Shown in pieces: positions 24,621 through 33,728 of a stretch of 64,000 bases of DNA. Both the position numbers and the translations under genes were made by a program. The notes below the pieces were generated by a model that ran no database searches, was not told the origin of the DNA, and saw only the letters and a program-made list of their open reading frames with translations. Within the stretch, counting starts at the first letter, position 1, and every line of letters starts with the position of its first letter. Origin of the DNA: Pseudomonas cedrina subsp. cedrina (lineage in GTDB: Bacteria; Pseudomonadota; Gammaproteobacteria; Pseudomonadales; Pseudomonadaceae); contig NZ_MNPW01000008.1 in assembly GCF_001983175.1 (NCBI RefSeq), positions 248,001 to 312,000 of the forward strand. Reading direction: 5' to 3'.

Positions 24621-24922
24621 TGGCCAAGGAAAAAACGATTCAGCTTGCCGAGCAGATCACTTTCGGCAAGGACACGTTCACTGAGCTGACCGTGACCCGC
24701 AAGCTTAAATACCTGCGCGGCCATGCGTTGCGTATCACTTCGGATGGCAAGGGCAACGGCGGCGCGGACATGGACTTCGCCACGCTGATTGACCTCGGGG
24801 CCAAGATGGTTGGCCACCCCCCTGCGTTGCTCGACGAGCTGAGCGAGGACGATCAAGCCGCCGTCATCGGCGAGGCCCGGGATTTTTTGCTGAAGCACCT
24901 CGGGGGTGGGAAGGAGGCGTAA
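24620..24922 (+). CDS. Tail assembly chaperone, upstream frame (Mu gp41-like)
   Basis: 100 residues, starting on the last base of the tube stop. KTIQLAEQITFGKDTFTELT, then KLKYLRGHALRI and FATLIDLGAKMVGHPPALLD match the Mu gp41 tail chaperone family. A slippery heptamer near its 3' end allows a longer product (see 24883-25047). The two forms coat the tape measure before tail assembly. Confidence 0.85.
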   Translation: MAKEKTIQLAEQITFGKDTFTELTVTRKLKYLRGHALRITSDGKGNGGADMDFATLIDLGAKMVGHPPALLDELSEDDQAAVIGEARDFLLKHLGGGKEA

Positions 24923-25047
24923 CCGTCGTCGTCAAAGTTATGAGCGTTCAGCCGTCGGAAGTCATGGAAATGGATTTCGACGAGCTGAACTGGTGGCTTG
25001 AGCGCACCGAGGAGTGGGTTGGATGGCAGACAAAGGATACTCCCTAA
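24883..25047 (+). CDS. Programmed -1 frameshift extension of the tail chaperone (gpE'/gp42-like)
   Basis: In the chaperone frame the codons GAT TTT TTG contain the heptamer T-TTT-TTG at 24883-24889. A -1 slip after residue 90 opens a frame from 24889 to the TAA at 25045, adding 52 residues (starting AEAPRGWEGG) for a total of 142. The extension contains VMEMDFDELNWWLERTEEW, which matches the P2 gpE-type C-terminal part. The frame also has an ATG at 24940, so a separate short product is possible, but the slippery site and position favour frameshifting. Confidence 0.75.
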   Translation, partial: FFAEAPRGWEGGVTVVVKVMSVQPSEVMEMDFDELNWWLERTEEWVGWQTKDTP

Positions 25048-26708
25048 ACGTCATCATCGCGGCCGTGGACAAGATTACGGCGCCGTTGCGTGGGATCTTC
25101 GGCAAGGTCAAAGCGGCGAGCGCTGGAATTGCCGGTGCGCTTGATCGTACCGGTCTGCCGATTTTTGCGAACAGCCTGAAGAACGTAGGCGGTGCGATTG
25201 GTGGAGTTGGTAGCGCGGTTGCCTCGAGCACTCGCAAGCTGCTGGGGTTGGGGGCCACGCTGGGCATCACAGGCGCTGCGTTGAACATGTTTTTCCAGGG
25301 TTTCGCTGATGCAACCGGCGCAATTGGTGATACTGCCGAGCGTACCGGTATCAGCCGCGAGCGATTCCAGGAGCTCAGCTTTGCAGCGAAGCTCACAGGC
25401 TCGTCCGCCGAGACCCTGGGCGGCGCCTTGCAGAAAATGCAAATCAACATCGGTGCCGCGACGGCGGGCTCGAAAGAGCTTTCACAGATGTTCAAAGGTC
25501 TGGGAATCAACATCAAGGATTCGTCCGGCAAGCTGAAAAGCTCCGATGCTCTGTTCGACACCTTTGTAGATCGAATCTCGAAGATCAAAGATCCGGCCCT
25601 GCAGGCACAGGCCGCAGTGAAGATATTCGGCAAGAGTGCCACCGAGCTCCTCCCATTGATTCGCGGGGGGGGCGAAGGTTTAAGTAAAATGTCTGCCGAG
25701 GCTAAACGCTTGGGCATTGTCATTTCGGATAGTGCTGTTCGTGAGGGAGAAGACTTCGGCGACACGCTCGACACGATTCACGCAGCGCTCAGTGGCGTTG
25801 GCAACACTATCGGCAGCTCCCTGGTGCCTCAGTTGAACCTGCTTGGCAAGCAGCTGATCGAGACAATCGTAAAATACCGGCCTCAAATCGAGGCGTTTGC
25901 CACCGCGTTTGCCAAGAATCTTCCCGGAAATATCGAAAAGGTCACCGGGTTCCTGGGCGATCTGTACGACGGCGTGCAGCCAGTAATCCAGATATTTGGC
26001 TCTCTTTCCGACACTTTCGGCACGGCCAACCTGATATTTACGGCGCTGGGCTTGTACATCGGCGGCGGCTTCCTGATGGCGGTGCTGAACCTGGCGCTGG
26101 CTCTGAAGGGTCTCGGGTTGGCTATCACTCTAACGCCGGTCGGCTGGTTCCTGGCGGCCATCGTGGCCATCGGCGCGGCGGCCTATGTCATCTACAAGAA
26201 CTGGGACAACATCGTCGGGTTCTTCGAGGACAAATGGGCGGGCGTCAAGGCGGCCTTCAGTGACGGAATAATCAACGGCATCTGGAAGCTGTGGAAGGAA
26301 TACAACCCCATCACGTTGATGATGGAAGGCTTCAACGGCCTGATCAAGTACCTGACAGGCTGGGACCTGGGCGCAATCCTCGGCAGCAAGATCTCCGAGG
26401 CTATTGCTGCTATCAAGAACGGCTTGCCCGATTGGGCGAAGAAGCTTCTCGGCATCGATGGGGCCGGGGTAAGCGGAGGTGCTGAAGGCGGGCCGCCGTC
26501 GGCTTCCACCGGCGGCGCCGACACAGACCTGGGCCGCCGCGCCGCGCAAATTGGCAGGGATGCAGTTCAGCAAATGGCCCCGCCTGAGCAAGCAGTAAGG
26601 GTGCAGGTCGACCTGAACAACGTCCCAGCAGGATCCAAGGTGAAAACCGAGGGCAGCCAGGGAGCGACATTCGATACCGACATCGGTTACTCGATGATGG
26701 CCCCGTAA
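25023..26708 (+). CDS. Tail tape measure protein
   Basis: 561 residues from the ATG at 25023, overlapping the frameshift extension. N-terminal helical repeats (NVIIAAVDKITAPLRGIFGK), a FQELSFAAKLTGSSAETLGG segment typical of tape measures, then membrane-like helices (about 345-390: FTALGLYIGGGFLMAVLNLA and TPVGWFLAAIVAIGAAAYVI) and a Gly/Ser/Pro-rich part. It sets tail length; the size predicts a short tail, about 80 nm by the usual rule of 1.5 angstrom per residue. Confidence 0.92.
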   Translation: MADKGYSLNVIIAAVDKITAPLRGIFGKVKAASAGIAGALDRTGLPIFANSLKNVGGAIGGVGSAVASSTRKLLGLGATLGITGAALNMFFQGFADATGAIGDTAERTGISRERFQELSFAAKLTGSSAETLGGALQKMQINIGAATAGSKELSQMFKGLGINIKDSSGKLKSSDALFDTFVDRISKIKDPALQAQAAVKIFGKSATELLPLIRGGGEGLSKMSAEAKRLGIVISDSAVREGEDFGDTLDTIHAALSGVGNTIGSSLVPQLNLLGKQLIETIVKYRPQIEAFATAFAKNLPGNIEKVTGFLGDLYDGVQPVIQIFGSLSDTFGTANLIFTALGLYIGGGFLMAVLNLALALKGLGLAITLTPVGWFLAAIVAIGAAAYVIYKNWDNIVGFFEDKWAGVKAAFSDGIINGIWKLWKEYNPITLMMEGFNGLIKYLTGWDLGAILGSKISEAIAAIKNGLPDWAKKLLGIDGAGVSGGAEGGPPSASTGGADTDLGRRAAQIGRDAVQQMAPPEQAVRVQVDLNNVPAGSKVKTEGSQGATFDTDIGYSMMAP

Positions 26709-26720
26709 CCGGAGTTCCCT

Positions 26721-27971
26721 ATGGCTTGGCGAGACAACTACCGCGCCGCGACCTTTCGCGGCGTGGGCTTTTTTGTGGCTACGGCAGACAGCAGTCACGG
26801 CCGGCGCCAGGCGGTACACGAGGCAGCGCAGCGAGATATTCCCTATACGGAAGACCTCGGCCGCAAGTCGCGGGAGTTCGGTATCACCGGCTACCTGCTG
26901 GGCAAAGAATACGATGTAGCCCGGGAAGAGCTGATAAAGGTCTGCGAGCAAGCGGGACCAGGGGTGTTGGTGCACCCTTACCGTGGTGAGCTGACCGTTG
27001 TATGTCGCGGACTCACGGTCAGTGAATCATCGGACGAGGGCGGAAAGTGCACTCTCACCATGACCTTCCTCGAGGCAGGGGAGGCGTCGTACCCGTCAGC
27101 CAAGGTCGACAGCGTAAACGCGATCAGCGCCAAGGCTGGCGAGGTTACCGAGACAGGCAAAGAAAACTTCGTTGAGGATTTTCTCACGAAGGGCTATCCA
27201 TCGTTCGTTGCCGAGGCCGCTACGACTCAAATCAAAGACTTGAGCGACTTCCTGAGTTCTCCGGAATTCATCGTGTCGAGCGACATCCAGGCCGTTTCGG
27301 ACTACTACGACAAGGTTAAGGGTATCGGGGCCGACGCGTTCAGCCTGATCCAAACACCTTTCGAGTTCGCCGGGCAGGTCGTTGACGCGATAAGTAGCAT
27401 CAGGTCGGCTTTCGGCGGCAGCGCCTTCGGGATGCTGATGAGCCTTTACAACCAGTACTTCGACAGTTCAGGCAGCGCGCCTACTTCGATGACTCCGGGC
27501 AGGCAACAGGTCGTAAAGAACACCAGCGCTGTATCTGCGCTCGTTCGACAAGCGGCGATTTCTGAGGCTGCGATCGCAGCAGTTGTTACCCAGACGACCG
27601 AAGACGTTTCGAACGGTGGCACGAAAACCACATCCGCGCCGACAAAGTACGACAGCTACGAGGCTGCCATAGCGGTGCGTACTGAACTGTCCGACCGGCT
27701 AGACGAAGAAAGCGAAACGACCAGTAGCGACCTGGTCTATGTGGCGGTGACTGATCTCAGGACGGCAGTGGTGCAGGCTGTTCCAAATCCAGAGCAGGAT
27801 CTGCCAAGGCTTGCGACTTTCTCGCCGAGGCAGACGTTGCCGTCGTTGCTTGTCGCTTATCAGCTCTATGGGGACGCCAGCCGGGCCGAAGACATTGTGT
27901 TGCGCAATGACCCTCGCCGCCCAGGTTTCCTGATCGGCGGCCAACAGCTTGAGGTTTTAGCAAATGGATGA
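26721..27971 (+). CDS. DNA circularisation protein/tail protein, Mu gpN family
   Basis: 416 residues. The first 95 match the DNA_circ_N domain: WRDNYRAATFRGVGFFVATA, GRRQAVHEAAQRDIPYTEDL, REFGITGYLLGKEYDVAREE, LVHPYRGELTVVCRGLTVSE. The rest is helical. In Mu-like tails this protein belongs to the baseplate hub. Order gpN-gpP-gp45-gp46-gp47-gp48 is kept. Confidence 0.9.
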   Translation: MAWRDNYRAATFRGVGFFVATADSSHGRRQAVHEAAQRDIPYTEDLGRKSREFGITGYLLGKEYDVAREELIKVCEQAGPGVLVHPYRGELTVVCRGLTVSESSDEGGKCTLTMTFLEAGEASYPSAKVDSVNAISAKAGEVTETGKENFVEDFLTKGYPSFVAEAATTQIKDLSDFLSSPEFIVSSDIQAVSDYYDKVKGIGADAFSLIQTPFEFAGQVVDAISSIRSAFGGSAFGMLMSLYNQYFDSSGSAPTSMTPGRQQVVKNTSAVSALVRQAAISEAAIAAVVTQTTEDVSNGGTKTTSAPTKYDSYEAAIAVRTELSDRLDEESETTSSDLVYVAVTDLRTAVVQAVPNPEQDLPRLATFSPRQTLPSLLVAYQLYGDASRAEDIVLRNDPRRPGFLIGGQQLEVLANG

Positions 27972-29082
27972 CCTTGAGCTGCTGGTCAACGGAATGAACT
28001 ACGCAGGCTGGACCCAGGTGGGCGTAACGCGCGCCGTTGATGCGTCGTCCGGCGCTTTCACCGTAACCCTCACGGAGCGCTGGGAAGGGCAAGAGGGAAG
28101 AGGGGCTCAAGTCGAGCCGTGGCCCATTCTCCCGGGGGACAAGTGCGAGGTTCGTCTCGGCGGAATTACGATGGTTGTCGGCTATGTCGACATTTTTAAG
28201 CCTTCGTTCAGCGCGAATGACCACACGATCAATATCCAGGGGCGCGACCGAACCTCTGACTTGATCGACTGCAGCGCGGTTCACACGCCGGACGAATGGA
28301 AGAACATCGATCTATTGCGGTTCGCCCAGGTTCTGGCCCAGCCATTCGGTGTTGGCGTTTCGGCAGATGTCGCGGTGGGTGATCCATTCAGCATCTGCAA
28401 GTTGCAGCAGGGCGAAACGGCCTTCGAGGCAATCGAGCGTTACGCCAGGCAGAGGCGCCTTCTGCTGACGCCCGACGGCGCCGGCGGCCTGCTGATCACG
28501 CGTGCTGGTAACAAACGCGCCTCGATCGGCCTGATTCAAGGGGAGAACATCCTCAGCGCCTCTGGAAGCATCGACCACAGCCAGCGCTTCCGCAATTATC
28601 TGGTTAAAGGCCAGGCCGCGTACAACCCCAACAGTGATGGAGGCACGGAGGCACATGTTGAGGGCGGGGCAAGCGATAGCGGGATCAGGCGTTACCGCCC
28701 GATGCTGGTGATCGCCGAATCTGGCGGATCGAACGGGAGCGCCCAAGAGCGTGCCGCGTGGGAGGCCAATAGCCGGCTGGGCAAGTCGGCATCTGCCTCC
28801 ATAACCGTCCAGGGCTGGCGGCAAACGCCGGGCGGGCCCGTCTGGGAGCCCGGCATGCTGGTCCAAGTTAAATCCCCGTGGCTGCGCATGGATGGGCAGA
28901 TGATCATCCGCCAGGCCACATACGAGCGCGGTGAGGGCGGCACCACCACAAAGCTGGACATCGTGAGCCCGCAAGCATTTTCGCCTGAGCCTCCTGACTC
29001 CAAAAAAAGCAAGAAGGGCAAGAAGGGCGGACGGAACATTTGGGCGGAAGCCATCGGGGAAGAGGAAAAAAAGGATGGGTAA
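27964..29082 (+). CDS. Baseplate hub protein (Mu gpP/gp44-like)
   Basis: 372 residues. LELLVNGMNYAGWTQVGVTR, VTLTERWEGQ, GDKCEVRLGGITMVVGYVDI and INIQGRDRTSDLIDCSAVHT show the GpD/gp27-type hub barrels; a Lys-rich tail (DSKKSKKGKKGG) ends it. It overlaps gp45-like by 8 bases. Confidence 0.88.
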   Translation: MDDLELLVNGMNYAGWTQVGVTRAVDASSGAFTVTLTERWEGQEGRGAQVEPWPILPGDKCEVRLGGITMVVGYVDIFKPSFSANDHTINIQGRDRTSDLIDCSAVHTPDEWKNIDLLRFAQVLAQPFGVGVSADVAVGDPFSICKLQQGETAFEAIERYARQRRLLLTPDGAGGLLITRAGNKRASIGLIQGENILSASGSIDHSQRFRNYLVKGQAAYNPNSDGGTEAHVEGGASDSGIRRYRPMLVIAESGGSNGSAQERAAWEANSRLGKSASASITVQGWRQTPGGPVWEPGMLVQVKSPWLRMDGQMIIRQATYERGEGGTTTKLDIVSPQAFSPEPPDSKKSKKGKKGGRNIWAEAIGEEEKKDG

Positions 29083-29608
29083 CCCAATTCGCGATCTTAG
29101 CAACCGCGTGATGATGATGTTTTCCCGTGGCGTTGTTCGCAGGGTCACAGATACCAACGGCCGGCAGCAGTTGCAGGTGGAGTTATTCAAGGACGAGTTG
29201 CGAGACGATATCGAACACATGCAGAACTACGGCTTCACCAGCCACGCAAAAGGCGGTGACGTGGCGGTTGCCTTCATTGGAGGTAATCGCGAGCAGGGGA
29301 TTGTTCTCGCAGTTGATGACCGCCGCTATCGCATCACCCTGAAGGCTGGCGAGGTCGCGATGTACGACGACCTGGGCAACAAGGTCGAACTGTTGCGAGA
29401 AATGGTCAAAGTCACGGCTGTTCAGCATGCAGAGGTGGAGGCCCCGACCATCAAGATGATCGGAGAGATTGAGATGGTCGGTAACGTAAAAATCCAGGGG
29501 AATATTGATTCGACCGGAACCGTTACAAACAACGGCAAAAACATAGGAAGCACTCACCAACACAACGGCGTCCTTGTTGGCACCGCCAATACCGGAGCGC
29601 CTATCTGA
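29075..29608 (+). CDS. Baseplate spike protein (Mu gp45-like, gpV family)
   Basis: 177 residues: OB-fold start (RRVTDTNGRQQLQVELFKDE, QNYGFTSHAKGGDVAVAFIG), then a repetitive beta-helix stem (MIGEIEMVGNVKIQGNIDST, VTNNGKNIG) and a tip motif STHQHNG, in which the two His likely bind metal. It is the membrane-piercing spike. Confidence 0.92.
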   Translation: MGNPIRDLSNRVMMMFSRGVVRRVTDTNGRQQLQVELFKDELRDDIEHMQNYGFTSHAKGGDVAVAFIGGNREQGIVLAVDDRRYRITLKAGEVAMYDDLGNKVELLREMVKVTAVQHAEVEAPTIKMIGEIEMVGNVKIQGNIDSTGTVTNNGKNIGSTHQHNGVLVGTANTGAPI

Positions 29609-30075
29609 TGGCCGATGCCGCAATGGTAATGACCGAGTTCGGCGGGGACCTGGTGCTCTTTGGTTTCGACCTTGAGCGCGATGACGGCCTTGAAACTGCC
29701 GTGATCATCAGCCTATTCACCGATCGTCGCGCCAGTGCTGAGCAGATCCCGCCGGAATATGAGCAGGACGATTTACGTGGCTACTGGGGAGATATCACAA
29801 ACGCCTCGGCGACCGACCAGACGGGCTCGCTGCTCTGGCTGCTGGCCCGCGAGAAAGAACTGCCCCAAACGCTGAGCCGCGCTGAGCAATATTGCCGTGA
29901 CGCCTTGGCCTGGATGATTGATGACGTGGTGGCCACGACGATCGAGGTCGCCGCTTCATATCACTCGCGTGGCGTGATGCTGCTCCTTATCGACATCTAT
30001 CGCCCGACCGGCCCGGTCGTTCGCTACCGATACAATTATGAATGGTCGGCCCAGGCCGGCAAGAGGGCTGCCTGA
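29608..30075 (+). CDS. Baseplate protein, Mu gp46-like
   Basis: 155 residues: ETAVIISLFTDRRASAEQIP, DLRGYWGDITN, GSLLWLLAREKELPQTLSRA. This is the gp46 family (gp25-like lysozyme-fold relation). It overlaps both neighbours by one base. Confidence 0.88.
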   Translation: MADAAMVMTEFGGDLVLFGFDLERDDGLETAVIISLFTDRRASAEQIPPEYEQDDLRGYWGDITNASATDQTGSLLWLLAREKELPQTLSRAEQYCRDALAWMIDDVVATTIEVAASYHSRGVMLLLIDIYRPTGPVVRYRYNYEWSAQAGKRAA

Positions 30076-31133
30076 TGCCATTTGCGAGACCTACCCTACC
30101 GGAACTGATTGACCGAGTTACTACCGACATTAGCGGGCGGGTGACTGGCGTTCAAAGCGCAGTACTGCGCCGCTCACTACTGGGAATCCTAGCCCGATCC
30201 GAGGCTGGCGCAGTGCACATGCTCTACGGCTTCCTTGAGTGGGCGGCCAAGCAGGCGATCATCGACACTGCCGAGAAGGAATACCTCGAGCGCTGGGCAG
30301 CGATATGGAAAGTCTTTCGCAAGTCAGCTGATTATTCCACCGGCGCCGCGCTGCTTGCCGGCGCAATCGGCTCAACACTACCAGCCGGAACGGTCCTTCA
30401 GCGGCAAGATGGCGCGCAGTACCGCGTCCTGGCTGATGCGGTCTTCACTGATATCACGCTCCAGCCTACTGTTGTCGCCGTAGAGGCTGGTGCCGCTGGC
30501 GATGCGCCGGCCGGAACGCCGCTGTTTCTGTTGTCTCCGGTAGCCGGCGTTCAATCGACCGGCTCTGCGGCCACTGACATTGATGGCGGTCTTGATGTTG
30601 AGAAGGACGCCCAGTTGCTCAGTCGGCTACTGAAGCGTATCAGGCAGCCGCCACACGGCGGTGCAGCCTCAGACTATGAGCTTTGGGCTCTTGAGGTGCC
30701 AGGCGTCACCAGGGTATGGGTTTACCCACTTCAGATGGGCGCCGGGACTGTAACGGTCTTGTTCGTCTGTGATGGTGAGGCCGACATCATCCCGGATGCG
30801 GCGAAGGTCGCAGAGGTCCAGGCTTACATTGATGCCCGTCGCCCGGTAACCGCCGAGGTGTTTGTCGCGGCACCTGTGCCTGATTCTTTGAATTTGGCAG
30901 TGAAGCTTTCGCCGAACACTGCGGCTGTTCAGGCAGCGGTGCGTGCAGAAGTTGCCGACCTGATCGCCCGCGATTCGAAACCAGGCGAACCGATCGCGAT
31001 AAGCAGGCTTCGCGAAGCGGTCTCCGTCGCCGCCGGCGAATCAGATAACGAAATCACTTCGCCCACCGCCTCCGTTGCCCACGCCACCGGACACATGGCA
31101 GTGCCCGGCACCATAACCTTCTCCAGCTTTTAA
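30075..31133 (+). CDS. Baseplate wedge protein J-like (Mu gp47)
   Basis: 352 residues from the ATG at 30075. RPTLPELIDRVTTDISGRVT, KEYLERWAAIW, GTVLQRQDGAQYRVLADAVF and LLKRIRQPPHGGAASDYELW, then ALEVPGVTRVWVYP mark the BaseplateJ family. It builds the wedge ring with gp46 and gp48. Confidence 0.93.
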   Translation: MPFARPTLPELIDRVTTDISGRVTGVQSAVLRRSLLGILARSEAGAVHMLYGFLEWAAKQAIIDTAEKEYLERWAAIWKVFRKSADYSTGAALLAGAIGSTLPAGTVLQRQDGAQYRVLADAVFTDITLQPTVVAVEAGAAGDAPAGTPLFLLSPVAGVQSTGSAATDIDGGLDVEKDAQLLSRLLKRIRQPPHGGAASDYELWALEVPGVTRVWVYPLQMGAGTVTVLFVCDGEADIIPDAAKVAEVQAYIDARRPVTAEVFVAAPVPDSLNLAVKLSPNTAAVQAAVRAEVADLIARDSKPGEPIAISRLREAVSVAAGESDNEITSPTASVAHATGHMAVPGTITFSSF

Positions 31134-31142
31134 GGAGGCTTA

Positions 31143-31733
31143 ATGCCGACAGCAGCCGACTATCTTGAGCAGCTGAAAACGCTGCTGCCTCCTGGACAAG
31201 CATTACCGCGAGAATCTGGAACCACGCTTCACAACCTGCTTGACGGTATGTCGATTGAACTGGCTCGGGTAGATGACCGTGGCGAAGCGCTTCCAATGGA
31301 GGCCAATCCTTCCACCACCAACGAGATGCTGAGCGACTGGGAAAGGGTCGCGGGCCTCCCCGATAAATGCTCCGGTGTTTTGGAAGAAACGCTGCAAGGC
31401 CGGAAGAACGCTCTGCTGGCGAAACTATCCAGCACTGGAGGGCAGTCGGCGGGTTACTTCATCGAACTGGCGGGCGTGCTCGGTTACACGGTGACTATTG
31501 AGGAGTACCGGCCCTTCCGGGCCGGTCTTTCGCGCGCCGGTGACGCGCTCACCAATGGTGACTGGGTATTTACCTGGCTTATTCGCGCTCCCGAAACCTC
31601 GATCATTTCTTTCCGTGCCGGGATGTCTGCGGCAGGGGAACGGTTGCGTACCTGGGGCAATGACACCCTCGAATGCAAAATAAATCAATTGAAGCCAGCG
31701 CACACCATCGCGCTCTTCGCCTACGGAGATTGA
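31143..31733 (+). CDS. Baseplate/tail protein, Mu gp48-like (DUF2313)
   Basis: 196 residues: YLEQLKTLLPPGQALPRESG, LLDGMSIELARVDDR, ALPMEANPSTTNEMLSDWER, VLGYTVTIEEYRPFRAG, and LKPAHTIALFAYGD near the end. A GGAGG site precedes it. Confidence 0.9.
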   Translation: MPTAADYLEQLKTLLPPGQALPRESGTTLHNLLDGMSIELARVDDRGEALPMEANPSTTNEMLSDWERVAGLPDKCSGVLEETLQGRKNALLAKLSSTGGQSAGYFIELAGVLGYTVTIEEYRPFRAGLSRAGDALTNGDWVFTWLIRAPETSIISFRAGMSAAGERLRTWGNDTLECKINQLKPAHTIALFAYGD

Positions 31734-31736
31734 CGC

Positions 31737-32732
31737 ATGCACAGAATTGATGGGCCGGGCGCCACGGTCGACAACAAGTTCACTGAAGGTGATCCGGTAG
31801 GCGGTATTCAGGCCACGGTTGTGACCGATGATTTTCTGAACGACGTTCAAGAAGAATTCATCAGCGTTTTGGCCGCCGCCGGTGTAACGCCAGTAAAAGG
31901 CACACAGGATCAGGTGCTTCAGGCCATTTATAAGCTGGTTCAGTCGCAGAAGGCAACGGCGTTTACGGCGGGAGGAAGCGCTACAGCGCTCACCCTGACA
32001 CCGACCCCGGCTATCTCTGCCTATGCGGCGAACCAGCGGTTCACCGTGAAGTTCCCGGTAAATTCTGGACTGAATCCGACGCTGAACGTATCGGCTAAGG
32101 GCGCCAAGCCGATAAAACAGTACGATTCCACCGGGGCTAAAGTTCCTGCAGTGTTCGTAGCGGATCAAGTGTCCGACGTTTTATTTGACGGTGTAGACCA
32201 AATTCTTTTAGATCAACTTCCATCGAACTCGCTTAGTGATCCTTGGGCTCTTCAGCCTATTGGTGTGCCAATTGCGGTTTTTGATCACATAAACGGAATG
32301 TCTCCCCCACCCACAAACTCTAGTTACCGGTACATAAAACTCACCGCGAGCGATTCATATAATACCGGCGTTTTGAGTTCGGAAAGTGTGACCGGTACAG
32401 CGCCGCTGGTGAACGCGACAGCGCTTATCAGTCTTTCTGGAAGCCCCATCAATGGGCAGGCAGTGCGGCTTATCAACACCGAACGTCGGGACCTGCGAGC
32501 GGGCAATAGCGGCACTGTTCAAGACGACCAGTTCCAAGGACACACGTTTGGCGATGGCACGAACGCGATGCGGGCGGCCCCTAGTGGCGTTTCCAGTGGC
32601 GGCGAGTTTCTTCGGCTCACTGCTGGCGGTCTTCTGGTGATTATGAATGACGGTACCAACGGAGTTCCTCGGGCTGGCAATGAAACCAGGTCCCGCAACA
32701 TTGGCGCAACTTATTACATGAGGATCAAGTAA
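31737..32732 (+). CDS. Tail fibre protein
   Basis: 331 residues. The N-terminal attachment part (VDNKFTEGDPVGGIQATVVT, DDFLNDVQEEFISVL) is typical of Pseudomonas and Mu-like fibres. A beta-structured shaft follows (LTPTPAISAYAANQRFTVKF), and the C-terminal part ends with GDGTNAMRAAP, PRAGNETRSRNIGATYYMRI, the usual fibre tip that leads to YYxRIK. A lower G+C stretch around 32170-32400 suggests a swapped receptor-binding segment. Confidence 0.88.
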   Translation: MHRIDGPGATVDNKFTEGDPVGGIQATVVTDDFLNDVQEEFISVLAAAGVTPVKGTQDQVLQAIYKLVQSQKATAFTAGGSATALTLTPTPAISAYAANQRFTVKFPVNSGLNPTLNVSAKGAKPIKQYDSTGAKVPAVFVADQVSDVLFDGVDQILLDQLPSNSLSDPWALQPIGVPIAVFDHINGMSPPPTNSSYRYIKLTASDSYNTGVLSSESVTGTAPLVNATALISLSGSPINGQAVRLINTERRDLRAGNSGTVQDDQFQGHTFGDGTNAMRAAPSGVSSGGEFLRLTAGGLLVIMNDGTNGVPRAGNETRSRNIGATYYMRIK

Positions 32733-33136
32733 TGCCGTATGCAGCCGCCGGAATTGTGCAACAGGACCCTATTGAGGGCGGAATCGAGATAACCGAGGAA
32801 CAGTACTTCGAAGCAATTGAAGGGATGTGTGCAGGGTTGATGGTTTCAATTGAGGGAGGCTTCAAAGTGATTGAAGTTCCGCCACCGGCGCCAGTTATCC
32901 CACCCGAACCGACATTGGAAGAACTGGCAAATCAGGCGCGCGGCCAGCGCGACTATCTGTTGTCGGTAGCTGCTATTCGCATCGCGCCGCTACAGGACGC
33001 TGCCGACCTGGATGAAGCGACCACGGCCGAGGTCGCACTGCTCAAAAAATGGAAGCAATACCGAGTCGCAGTCAATCGTGTGCCAGATCAGCCTGATTAC
33101 CCTCTGAGCATCACTTGGCCGGTTGAGCCTTCTTAA
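32732..33136 (+). CDS. Tail fibre assembly protein
   Basis: 134 residues with the fibre chaperone C-terminal pattern: ARGQRDYLLSVAAIRIAPLQ, AALLKKW-type helix (VALLKKWKQYRVAVNRV), and a PDYPLSITWPVEP end. ATG overlaps the fibre stop by one base. It helps fold or attach the fibre. Confidence 0.9.
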   Translation: MPYAAAGIVQQDPIEGGIEITEEQYFEAIEGMCAGLMVSIEGGFKVIEVPPPAPVIPPEPTLEELANQARGQRDYLLSVAAIRIAPLQDAADLDEATTAEVALLKKWKQYRVAVNRVPDQPDYPLSITWPVEPS

Positions 33137-33155
33137 CCTATAGCCGGAAGCAATC

Positions 33156-33181
33156 ACCCGCCATGAGCGGGTTTATTTTTG
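33156..33181 (+). terminator. Terminator after the tail fibre genes
   Basis: The stem ACCCGC / GCGGGT (33156-33161 with 33167-33172) with the loop CATGA is followed by TTATTTTT. It lies between the fibre assembly and endolysin genes, so the endolysin may need antiterminated transcription. Confidence 0.8.
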
Positions 33182-33194
33182 CCTGGAGAAAACC

Positions 33195-33728
33195 ATGCCG
33201 ATCACTGAGCAGCAGTTGTTGCAAACACTCCCCAACGCCGGTCGCCAAGCCGGCGTTTTTGTTCCGGCGCTGAACTCTGCCATGGGCAAATACGGGATCG
33301 TGACCAAGCTGCGCATCGCTGCATTCATCGCCCAGGTCGGGCACGAGTCTGGACAGCTGCGGCACGTGCGCGAGATCTGGGGCCCCACCGCGCGGCAGGC
33401 CGGCTACGAGGGGCGCGCTGATCTGGGCAACACTGTGCCGGGTGACGGCTCAAAGTACCGTGGGCGGGGCCTGATCCAGATCACCGGCCGGGCGAACTAC
33501 GCGGCGTGCGGTGAAGCGCTGGGTCTTGACCTGGTCAATCAACCCGCATTGCTGGAGCAGCCGCAGCACGCCGCGATGTCGGCGGCCTGGTTCTGGTCTA
33601 CCCGTGGCTTGAACACCCTGGCAGATCAAGGAGAGTTCGTGAAGATCACCCGGCGCATCAATGGTGGGCTCAATGGATTAGAAGATCGCCTTCAGCTTTG
33701 GGACATAGCGAAAAAGGTGTTGGCATAG
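33195..33728 (+). CDS. Endolysin, glycoside hydrolase family 19 (chitinase-like)
   Basis: 177 residues, no signal peptide, so holin-dependent. GH19 marks: FIAQVGHESGQLRHVREIWG (catalytic Glu in HES and nearby REI), PTARQAGYEGRADLGNTVPG, KYRGRGLIQITGRANYAACG and ITRRINGGLNGLEDRL. It cuts peptidoglycan glycan strands. It is 19 kb away from the holin and spanins. Confidence 0.93.
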   Translation: MPITEQQLLQTLPNAGRQAGVFVPALNSAMGKYGIVTKLRIAAFIAQVGHESGQLRHVREIWGPTARQAGYEGRADLGNTVPGDGSKYRGRGLIQITGRANYAACGEALGLDLVNQPALLEQPQHAAMSAAWFWSTRGLNTLADQGEFVKITRRINGGLNGLEDRLQLWDIAKKVLA

